Shown here: one piece after another, positions 57,600 through 64,000 of the stretch
How the letters are laid out: each line of letters opens with the position of its first letter
Numbering within the stretch: position 1 is the first letter of the stretch
From: Mesorhizobium temperatum
Lineage (GTDB): Bacteria; Pseudomonadota; Alphaproteobacteria; Rhizobiales; Rhizobiaceae
Length of the DNA stretch: 64,000 nucleotides
Assembly (NCBI RefSeq): GCF_002284575.1
Contig: NZ_NPKJ01000047.1
Location: forward strand, 30,126 to 94,125
Direction of reading: 5' to 3'
Program-made: the position numbers and the translations under genes
The notes under the pieces: generated by a model
What the model saw: the letters and a program-made list of their open reading frames with translations, nothing else
Databases searched by the model: none
Told to the model about the DNA's origin: nothing

Positions 57600-58217
57600 C
57601 TAGGGGACCACAGCCAGCGCCGTTGTCAAAACCAGTGTCGCCGCGAACGTCAGATTGATGATCCGCGAGGCCACGGGTTTGCGCAGGAAGCGCGCAAACG
57701 CTGCCCCGGCGAGAAGCCACAGGACATGGATGGCGACGATCATCGAAGCGAGGACCGCCAGCTTGAGCCCTGCATCGAGCTCACCGGCGGACGACGTGCC
57801 GGCAAATACGGCGGCAATCGCCACATAGGCTTTCGGGTTGGCGACGGCCAGAAGAAACCCGCCGAGGAATGTGGGACGTGCCGCCCCGCCGGTACGCGCT
57901 GCCAGAGGCGGAGCCGTTGCTATCTTGAAGGCGAGGTAGAGGATGTAGGCTGCGGATGCGACCGTCAGGAGCGGTGTGAGCTTCGGCACAGAGGCGAGCA
58001 TGGCCGTAATGCCCGTCGCCACGACCAAAAGCACGGCGACCGTACCAAGAATGATGCCCGAGGCGTAGCGGAGCGAATCGCGCAGGCCGAAGGCGGCGCC
58101 AACGGCGGTGACGCTTATCGTCGCCGGCCCCGGACTGCCCATCACGACCGCCGATGCCAGCACAAGCGCGAGCAATTGCTGCCATAGTTCCGGATGGGAA
58201 AAGACCTGTTCGGCCAT
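57600..58217 (-). CDS. LysE/RhtB-family amino-acid exporter
   Basis: A 205-residue inner-membrane protein with six hydrophobic helices. The family motif near the start is SAVVMGSPGPATISVTAVGAA-like (VVMGSPGPATISVTAVGAA), then GLRDSLRYASGIILGT. LysE/RhtB proteins export lysine, threonine or homoserine lactone-type compounds. ATG at 58217 is used; the longer frame is not conserved. It converges on plsC. Confidence 0.92.
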   Translation of the reverse strand: MAEQVFSHPELWQQLLALVLASAVVMGSPGPATISVTAVGAAFGLRDSLRYASGIILGTVAVLLVVATGITAMLASVPKLTPLLTVASAAYILYLAFKIATAPPLAARTGGAARPTFLGGFLLAVANPKAYVAIAAVFAGTSSAGELDAGLKLAVLASMIVAIHVLWLLAGAAFARFLRKPVASRIINLTFAATLVLTTALAVVP

Positions 58218-58341
58218 CTGTATACCAGTATCCAGGCGCGATGCGGGCAATGGTATGGCAGGGCAGACCAGGGCGTCTTGAACGATCGTGCAGGGAGCCT
58301 TCCGGCGCAGGCCGCGCACGGTTCTTGGCTGCTGTTTGAGT

Positions 58342-59289
58342 CTATGCGCTCGTGCTGTCGAGCTCGGCGATATCGTCCGGACTGAGCTTCAATGATGCGG
58401 CGCGGACGAGGCTGTCGACCTGGTCCAGCGTCGTGGCGCTGGCGATCGGCGTCGTTACGCCGGGCCGCGCGATCACCCAGGCGAGCGCCACTTCCGCCTG
58501 CTTGGCCGCGTGACGCGCCGACACGGCGTCGAGTGCCGCCAGGATGCGCATGCCGCGCCCGTTGAGATAGCCCTTCACACCGTCGCCACGCGCGCTTTTG
58601 CCGAGATCGGCTTCGCTGCGGTACTTGCCGCTCAAAAACCCTTTGGCGAGGCTGAAATAGCTGATGACGCCGATATCCTCGGCCATGCACAGCTCGCGGA
58701 GCGGCCCGTCGAATGAGGCACGGTCGTAGAGATTGTACTCCGGCTGCAGTACCGCATAGCGCGGCAGGCCCCGCAGGCTTGCCACGTCGAGCGCGGCGCG
58801 CAACTGGCCGGCGTCGAGATTGGAGGCGCCGACATGGCGGATCTTGCCCTTGGCGAGCAGTTTTTGGTAGGCGCCGAGCGTTTCCTCGTAGGGGGTGGTC
58901 GGGTCCGGCCAGTGCGACAGATAGAGATCGACGACATCGGTCTGCAGCCGCTTCAGCGACGCATCGATGGCCCTTTCGATATAGGCGGCGGAGAGATCTT
59001 TCCTGCCCTGCCCCATGTCCGACCCGACCTTGGTGATCACCACGACCTTGTCGCGGTTGCCGCGGCTCTTCATCCATTTGCCGATGATCGTTTCGGATTC
59101 GCCGCCCTTGTTGCCGGGAACCCAGCGCGAATAGGAATCGGCGGTGTCGATGGCGTTGAGGCCGGCGCCGATGAACCGGTCGAGCAGGTCGAAAGAGGTT
59201 TTCTCGTCGGCGGTCCAGCCGAAGACGTTGCCGCCCAGAACCAGCGGCGCGATGGACAGGTCGGTTTGACCGAGACGACGTTTCTGCAA
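58342..59289 (-). CDS. Aldo/keto reductase
   Basis: A 315-residue NADPH-dependent oxidoreductase of the aldo/keto reductase fold. Active-site residues are in NAIDTADSYSRW (Asp and Tyr), VVVITKVGSDMG (Lys) and LYLSHWPDP (His). Start is TTG at 59289 with ggag eight bases upstream. It is close to the YghZ/IolS-like cytoplasmic group. It may serve a detoxification role with the neighbouring oxidoreductase, but this is not shown. Confidence 0.92.
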   Translation of the reverse strand: MQKRRLGQTDLSIAPLVLGGNVFGWTADEKTSFDLLDRFIGAGLNAIDTADSYSRWVPGNKGGESETIIGKWMKSRGNRDKVVVITKVGSDMGQGRKDLSAAYIERAIDASLKRLQTDVVDLYLSHWPDPTTPYEETLGAYQKLLAKGKIRHVGASNLDAGQLRAALDVASLRGLPRYAVLQPEYNLYDRASFDGPLRELCMAEDIGVISYFSLAKGFLSGKYRSEADLGKSARGDGVKGYLNGRGMRILAALDAVSARHAAKQAEVALAWVIARPGVTTPIASATTLDQVDSLVRAASLKLSPDDIAELDSTSA

Positions 59290-59442
59290 GACTGATCTCC
59301 GTGGGGAATGGAAAGGAGGGGGCGAAAAGCCCTCGCTTACCTAGGTCTCACCGCGCCGAGGTCAAAGGCCTGGCCGTTCTTTCCGACGGACCAGTGCTTT
59401 CACAAGGGCGCGATCCGCCGCGTTCGACGTTCCAGCCGATGT

Positions 59443-60411
59443 CTACTGGCTCTGGCGCCGGTATTCACCAGGCGGCAGTCCGACCACGCGGTTGAAAAGC
59501 CGGCTGAATGAGGCCGTGTCCCGGTATCCGACCTGGTAACATATTTCCGAAATACCGAGTTTGGTGCTTTCAAGAAGTGTTTTCGCGGCCTCAAGGCGCC
59601 GGTCTTGGATCCATCGGCCGGGAGTGGTGTGCAATTCATCGGAAAACCGGCGCGCCAGCGTTCGCGGCGACAGACCGAGTTGCGCACCAAGGAAGGTAAG
59701 GTCGAGCGCCCCGAGCTGTTTTCTGGACAGGGTTTCGAGCCGGTCGCGGAACGGCTCTTGCGAAGGCAGCAGATCGGTGAGCGGGAACTCGTAGGGTGTC
59801 TGGATCTGCCGCGACGGCGGCAGTACCAGCAACTTGCGAACCAGGCGCTCCTCCCTGGCGAAGCCAAGGTCCCGCAGAAGCGCCTTGCCGAGCTCCAGAC
59901 CTGAAAAGCCGCCGCCGCAAGTATAGATCCGTCCGTCCCGGATCAGCACACGTGAAGCGTCCCAACGCACCTTTGGAAAGCGGCGCTGGGCATCGGTCTT
60001 CAGCCACCAGGAGATTGTCGCGCGCTTTCGGTCGAGAAGACCGGCGTCTGCCAGGAAGTAACCGGCCCCGCAATGCGCGGCGATGATGGCGCCGTCGCGT
60101 TGCGCGCTTGCGATAAGCGGCGCGGCGTGGCGGCTCTCTTCCTCCAGCGCGGCAACAAGCTCCGGGATTTGCATGCCGGGCATGGCCAGCAGGATCAGCA
60201 GTTCCATGCGCTGCGAGGGTTCGCGTCTGGTGTGAAAGGAGATTCCAGGCGTCGTCGTGGCGTCGGCCTGCCGTGCCACGAATTCGAAGGAAATCGCCGG
60301 CGCGCCGCGAATGGTGTTTACCAGCTCGAACATTTCGACAAGCGTCGCGGCGACAGCCGAATAGAACGTCGACGGCAGCCAGATCACGGCGTGGACGGGA
60401 CGATTGTCCAA
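59443..60411 (-). CDS. GlxA-family AraC-type transcriptional regulator
   Basis: A 322-residue regulator with an N-terminal DJ-1/PfpI-like domain (about residues 5-175; AVIWLPSTFYSAVAATLVEM, HCGAGYFLADAGLLD) and a C-terminal AraC DNA-binding domain (about 215-320; GLSPRTLARRFSDEL, YRDTASFSRLFNRVVG). Start is TTG at 60411 with aaaggag five bases upstream. It is divergent from the oxidoreductase at 60580, its likely target. Confidence 0.92.
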   Translation of the reverse strand: MDNRPVHAVIWLPSTFYSAVAATLVEMFELVNTIRGAPAISFEFVARQADATTTPGISFHTRREPSQRMELLILLAMPGMQIPELVAALEEESRHAAPLIASAQRDGAIIAAHCGAGYFLADAGLLDRKRATISWWLKTDAQRRFPKVRWDASRVLIRDGRIYTCGGGFSGLELGKALLRDLGFAREERLVRKLLVLPPSRQIQTPYEFPLTDLLPSQEPFRDRLETLSRKQLGALDLTFLGAQLGLSPRTLARRFSDELHTTPGRWIQDRRLEAAKTLLESTKLGISEICYQVGYRDTASFSRLFNRVVGLPPGEYRRQSQ

Positions 60412-60579
60412 GATGGCTCCTTTGAGCAGCTATGGCAAGTTTAGCACATAGATTGTCAAATCTGCCAATTCCGATTTTTGCCAGCGGCCTTAGGTTCCGC
60501 GACGCCGATGCAAACACCGTGCCTGCGATCTGGCCGCGTCCAGATTGCATGGCCAGATCGCCCTCTATTGGAGACCGCC

Positions 60580-61560
60580 ATGAAAGCAGTTGTATTCGAC
60601 GCAATCGGCTCGCCGCAGGACGTGCTCTATCTCGGCGACGTGCCCATGCCGCGAATCGGCGACGGTGAGGTGCTGCTCAGGATGGTCTCCGCCTCGATCA
60701 ACCCTGGCGACTTTCTGTTCATCCAGAACCTCTATCCCGAACCGAAGAAGCCGCATTTCCCGCGCCAGATCGCCGGAAACCATGGCGCCGGCATTGTCGA
60801 GGCCGTGGGCGCGAACGTCGCCTTGAAACCGGGCACGCTTGTCGCATTCAGCTACTACAACAGCTGGGCTGAATATGCCGCCGTTCCGGCCGCTTGGCTG
60901 ATCCCGCTGCCCGCCGGCTATCCGGTCGAACGCGCCGGGCAGATGGTGAACCCCATCACCGCCTGGGACCTGCTGGCGGATTCCCGTGTGCAGCCTGGAC
61001 AGTGGCTGGCCGTCACGGCCGGCTATTCATCGGTTTCGACGATGGTGATGCAGTTCGCCCAACGGCGCGGCATCAACGTGATTGCGCTCGTGCGACGATC
61101 TCGCGACAGGCTGGACCTGAAGGGGCTTGGTGCTACCGCCATCCTCGATCTGTCGGGTTTGAAGGTCGGCATCAGGGAAGCGATCATGGACATGACCGAC
61201 GGCGCCGGGCTGAACGGGATCATCGATAATGTCGGCGGACCCGTCAGTGGCGAGTTGATCCGCACCCTGGCGATGGGCGGGCAGATGGTTATCAATGGCG
61301 GCATGAGCACCGAGCGTTTCGAACTGCACAATTTCGACGTGCTGCTGAGCGGCCTCGAGATCAGGGCAAATATCTACCGCTACTTCTTTTCGCCGCCTGT
61401 CGAAGCCGACCGACCAGTGTTGCGCGAGATTGTCGACATCTTCGGCCAACCCGATTTCCATGTCCCTGTTGGCGGCATCCATCCGCTGGCGGAGTTCGAG
61501 CTCGCCGTGACGAACAGCCTGGATCGCGCCGATCTCGGAAAGCAGATTTTCGGGATGTAA
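60580..61560 (+). CDS. Zinc-free medium-chain dehydrogenase/reductase (enoyl reductase-like)
   Basis: A 326-residue MDR-superfamily oxidoreductase. The N-terminal GroES-like domain (ASINPGDFLFIQNLYP, QIAGNHGAGIVEAVG) is followed by a Rossmann domain (QWLAVTAGYSSVSTMVMQFA). No catalytic-zinc cysteine cluster is visible, and the pattern is closest to the 2-enoyl thioester or quinone reductase branch. ATG 60580 has ggag eight bases upstream. It is divergent from the GlxA-type regulator. Confidence 0.87.
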   Translation: MKAVVFDAIGSPQDVLYLGDVPMPRIGDGEVLLRMVSASINPGDFLFIQNLYPEPKKPHFPRQIAGNHGAGIVEAVGANVALKPGTLVAFSYYNSWAEYAAVPAAWLIPLPAGYPVERAGQMVNPITAWDLLADSRVQPGQWLAVTAGYSSVSTMVMQFAQRRGINVIALVRRSRDRLDLKGLGATAILDLSGLKVGIREAIMDMTDGAGLNGIIDNVGGPVSGELIRTLAMGGQMVINGGMSTERFELHNFDVLLSGLEIRANIYRYFFSPPVEADRPVLREIVDIFGQPDFHVPVGGIHPLAEFELAVTNSLDRADLGKQIFGM

Positions 61561-61565
61561 CCCGG

Positions 61566-61628
61566 ACCATGATCCCGAACCGAAGGTCAGCGAAGCAAAA
61601 AGTGGGAACCGGTTTTCGGGATCATGGT
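61566..61628. repeat. Family A palindromic repeat
   Basis: accatgatcccgaa (61566-61579) pairs with ttcgggatcatggt (61615-61628). The interior has cgaaggtcagcgaagcaaaa and aaccggttttcgg, nearly identical to 14434-14497. It lies between convergent genes. Confidence 0.85.
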
Positions 61629-61645
61629 CAAACAACGAAAGAAGA

Positions 61646-62191
61646 TCATGACCCGATCCGTTTCGCTACCTCTTCCAGCCAGTGGTCGCGGATGCCCAGC
61701 GCCTCGAGGTGCTCCAGCGTGCTGAGCACGTAGTCCTCGTTCTTTCCCGATTGGCCGACGGCACCGCGAACGACGGTCGCCGCATCGGCAGCATCGAGCG
61801 CGCCGGCATATTGCTCGTGGGCACGATCGACGACATAGGCGACCGCCGAGACCGTCTCGCCCCCATCCGTCTCGCCGTTCGTAGCGTCATTGTCGAGGCG
61901 AATGCTAAGCATGCGCTCGCGATAGACATTGGTGACCAACTCGCGCTCGCGCAGATAGGTGATGACCTCGTTGCGCAGATCGCCGGGGACGCGGAAAGCC
62001 AACCCGATGCAGGAGCCGCCACGGTCGAGGCCGAGCACCAGGCCGGGCCGTTCGCGCGTGCCACGATGCACGAAGGAGTAGACGCACAGCGAGCGGCGGT
62101 AGCCGTGGAGGCGGGCGCGCCGCGTCTCGACATGCGCAAAGCCCGGCCGCCAGATCAGCGAACCGTAGCCAAAAACCCAAAAATCGCCCAT
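61646..62191 (-). CDS. ChaC-like gamma-glutamylcyclotransferase
   Basis: A 181-residue protein that would cleave glutathione to 5-oxoproline and Cys-Gly. It has the fold-defining FGYGSLIWRPGF motif at the start, RRSLCVYSFVHRGTRERPGL and GSCIGLAFRVP. ATG 62191 is used. ChaC proteins control glutathione level under stress. The neighbours are the MDR gene and a DUF2125 gene. Confidence 0.93.
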   Translation of the reverse strand: MGDFWVFGYGSLIWRPGFAHVETRRARLHGYRRSLCVYSFVHRGTRERPGLVLGLDRGGSCIGLAFRVPGDLRNEVITYLRERELVTNVYRERMLSIRLDNDATNGETDGGETVSAVAYVVDRAHEQYAGALDAADAATVVRGAVGQSGKNEDYVLSTLEHLEALGIRDHWLEEVAKRIGS

Positions 62192-62311
62192 ATCGCCAAG
62201 CCTGGTTGCAGCACCGCACTGGAATCGGTGTTTTTTCAATCCGTCTCCGTCTACCTGATGTTGCCGGAAACGACAGTCCCCTCTGCAACACGCGCTAGCG
62301 AGAGCCGCAGC

Positions 62312-63310
62312 ATGACGTCAAGTGACGAGCGTCCGCCGAATTTTCGCCGCCGCCTCTTCTGGCTTGGCGCTTTCATCCTTGTGCTGTTCGGCCTCTACAG
62401 CGCCGGCTGGTTCTACCTGGCGGACAAGGTCAAGAGCGAAGCCGACAAAGCGGTGGCCGAGCTCAACGGCAATGGCATCGAGGCGGACTGCGCCAATCTC
62501 ACGGTCAGCGGCTATCCCTCGAGCTTCGCCATCTCCTGCGACAGCCTGGCTTATCAGGACGACACCAGGAACGTCGCCGCCTCCCTCGGCAGCCTCAACG
62601 CCGTCACGCACATCACCCAGATCCTGTCGCCCGGCGCCGACCTGCGGGGCCCGCTCAGGGCCTCCGCGCCGGGGATGGCGCCGCTGTGGATCGACTGGGA
62701 TAATCTGCGAGCGACCGTCAAACTGTCCTGGCCCCTGCCCCGGCGCGTTTCACTGGAGGCCCAGGGTCTGTCAGCCCAAACCGATCCGGCGGATGGCACT
62801 GACCCGGTCGAGCTGTTCAGCGCCGGGACAGCGGCCGGACAACTGCGTCCGAACGGCCAGGACATTGACTATTCCGGGAGTTTCACCAATCTCGAAATCG
62901 ATCCAGGGGCGATCGATGGCCGCGTGCTGCCGCCGCTCGACGGCAGTGGCGACGTGACGCTGAAGAACGGCGTGGCGCTGATCAAGACACAAACAGAGAG
63001 CATGCGCGGCCAGGCGGTGGATATCGTCAAGCTCGATCTGTCGTCGGGGACCGCGCGCGTCACCGTTTCCGGACCGGTGTCGGTCGATGCCGACGGGCTG
63101 ATCGACGCCGACCTGATGATCAAGCTCAGCGATCCGAAGGCGGTGGCGGCAATCCTCGGCAAGGCCATTCCCGAGCAGAAGAACCAGATCAAAACCGGCT
63201 TTGCCGGGCTGGCGCTGCTTGGCAACGAACCGTCGATGCCCCTCAAGGTCGTCAAGGGCAAGGCCTCGCTGGGTTTTATCCCGCTGGGTAGGATCAAGCC
63301 GGTCGATTAG
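62312..63310 (+). CDS. DUF2125-containing membrane-anchored protein
   Basis: A 332-residue protein with one N-terminal helix (about residues 16-37) and a periplasmic domain of DUF2125 type (ADCANLTVSGYPSSFAISC, GLSAQTDPADGT, DVTLKNGVALIKTQTES). Family members are alphaproteobacterial and of unknown function. ATG 62312 is supported by length; the frame is open far upstream through the antisense of the ChaC gene. Confidence 0.85.
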   Translation: MTSSDERPPNFRRRLFWLGAFILVLFGLYSAGWFYLADKVKSEADKAVAELNGNGIEADCANLTVSGYPSSFAISCDSLAYQDDTRNVAASLGSLNAVTHITQILSPGADLRGPLRASAPGMAPLWIDWDNLRATVKLSWPLPRRVSLEAQGLSAQTDPADGTDPVELFSAGTAAGQLRPNGQDIDYSGSFTNLEIDPGAIDGRVLPPLDGSGDVTLKNGVALIKTQTESMRGQAVDIVKLDLSSGTARVTVSGPVSVDADGLIDADLMIKLSDPKAVAAILGKAIPEQKNQIKTGFAGLALLGNEPSMPLKVVKGKASLGFIPLGRIKPVD

Positions 63311-63349
63311 ACCATGATTGCGAACCTTCAGTTCGGAGAAAAATCATGA
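63311..63349. repeat. Short family A palindrome
   Basis: catgatt (63313-63319) pairs with aatcatg (63342-63348) and cgaac pairs with gttcg. It follows the stop of the DUF2125 gene by one base and resembles a shortened family A repeat. Confidence 0.6.
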
Positions 63350-63365
63350 AGAAACAGGAAGATAG

Positions 63366-64000
63366 ATGAACAGCCCGGTGAAGCTCCTGAGTGTTGGCGC
63401 GCTGACGCTCGATACGATCCTTGGCGTCGACACGCTTCCGGCACGTCCGGGCAAGTTCATTGCATCCGACGGCCTCCAGATCGCCTCGGGTATGGCTTCG
63501 AGCGCGGCCTGCGCCGCACGCCGCCTCGGCGCGGACGTATCGCTATGGGCGAGCGCGGGCGACGACCTCGTCGGCGATCAACTGGTCGCCGGGATCGAGG
63601 CCGAGGGCGTCGATTGCAGCTTTGTCCGGCGCGTCGGCGGCGCGCGGTCGGCACTGTCGGCCATCTTGGTCGACACGCATGGCGAGCGCATCATCGTTCC
63701 TTTTTATGACAAGCTCGCCCAGGCCGACCCCGATGCGCTCCCCATTCAAGATCTAACCGCATTCGACGCCGTCCTGGCCGATGTGCGCTGGCCGGGCGCA
63801 GCAGCTTTGGCCCTGGCGGCGGCGCGCGAAATCGGCCGTCCGGCCATACTGGACGCCGACACCGCGCCACGGGACGTGCTGGAACGGCTGTTTCCGCTGG
63901 CCTCGCACATCGTCGCGTCGGAGCCGGCGGCGTTCATCCTCTGCGGCGAGGAACGAGGTCCGCAAAAGGCCTGTGAAGCGCTGGGCAGACGCACCGATGC
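63366..64000 (+). CDS. PfkB-family carbohydrate kinase, truncated by window edge
   Basis: The first 211 residues of a ribokinase-like sugar or nucleoside kinase, running off the window with no stop. Start ATG 63366. Visible features are the N-terminal LLSVGALTLDTILGVDTLP, the GMASSAACAARRLGADVSLWA segment with the SxAA substrate loop and GDDLVGDQLVAG. The catalytic GAGD motif of the family would lie beyond the edge. The substrate is unknown. Confidence 0.88.
   Translation, partial: MNSPVKLLSVGALTLDTILGVDTLPARPGKFIASDGLQIASGMASSAACAARRLGADVSLWASAGDDLVGDQLVAGIEAEGVDCSFVRRVGGARSALSAILVDTHGERIIVPFYDKLAQADPDALPIQDLTAFDAVLADVRWPGAAALALAAAREIGRPAILDADTAPRDVLERLFPLASHIVASEPAAFILCGEERGPQKACEALGRRTD

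Overview
The window is a high-GC alphaproteobacterial chromosome segment, most probably Mesorhizobium or a close relative in the Rhizobiales. Three things suggest this: the gene order (argH - LptM-like lipoprotein - lysA - DUF4175; ftsE-ftsX-YdcF and plsC; adenosyltransferase - rhomboid - etfB - etfA - 3-hydroxyacyl-CoA dehydrogenase), rhizobial-type ugp and Fe(III) uptake operons, and many short palindromic intergenic elements of the kind rhizobial chromosomes carry. I see no insertion sequence, prophage, CRISPR array or rRNA. There is one tRNA (Leu, anticodon CAA). Assignments come from reading the sequence and its translations by eye; no database search was run.

Layout. 0-9 kb: a periplasmic parvulin, secA, a polysaccharide flippase translationally coupled to a GNAT-type acyltransferase, a degraded GIY-YIG nuclease inside inverted repeats, an exported protein and tRNA-Leu. 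9-17 kb: YqaA-type membrane protein, dsbB, HNH nuclease, AlkA-type glycosylase, gluQ, DMT exporter, BrkB-type protein, SDR and a HIG1-type membrane protein. 16.5-21 kb: cobalamin adenosyltransferase, rhomboid protease, etfB-etfA and a 3-hydroxyacyl-CoA dehydrogenase. 21.6-27.1 kb: a four-gene signalling operon (periplasmic c-heme DUF3365 protein, HAMP-PAS hybrid kinase with two receivers, stand-alone receiver, and a DHp-receiver-class III cyclase). 27.4-30 kb: a frameshifted MFS pseudogene, then an ECF sigma/NrsF anti-sigma pair. 30-34 kb: Fe(III) ABC transporter fbpABC. 34-38.3 kb: ugpBAEC on the other strand. 38.6-48 kb: TlpA thioredoxin, argH, lptM-like, lysA, a DUF1236 protein, ArsR/threonine dehydratase, DUF4175 protein. 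47.5-53.9 kb: LysR/DMT pair, response regulator, hpt, ftsEX and a YdcF protein. 53.9-56.7 kb: an accessory redox module with its own LysR regulator, lying between the YdcF gene and plsC. 56.8-64 kb: plsC, LysE exporter, aldo/keto reductase, GlxA-type regulator and its divergent oxidoreductase, ChaC-type cyclotransferase, DUF2125 protein and a PfkB kinase cut by the window edge.

The most interesting system is the 21.6-27.1 kb operon. A periplasmic heme protein, translationally coupled to a membrane hybrid kinase, appears to feed a phosphorelay that ends in a predicted adenylate cyclase. That cyclase carries a histidine-phosphotransfer-like DHp domain with no ATPase domain. Other points worth following are the inverted-repeat element around the GIY-YIG relic and its empty counterpart 5.5 kb away, a perfect CtrA-type box before ftsE, a GTAACA-N16-CGAA promoter in front of the ECF sigma gene, a terminator hairpin in the leader of a DMT exporter, two giant hairpins after argH, and a ugpA gene with no canonical start codon.
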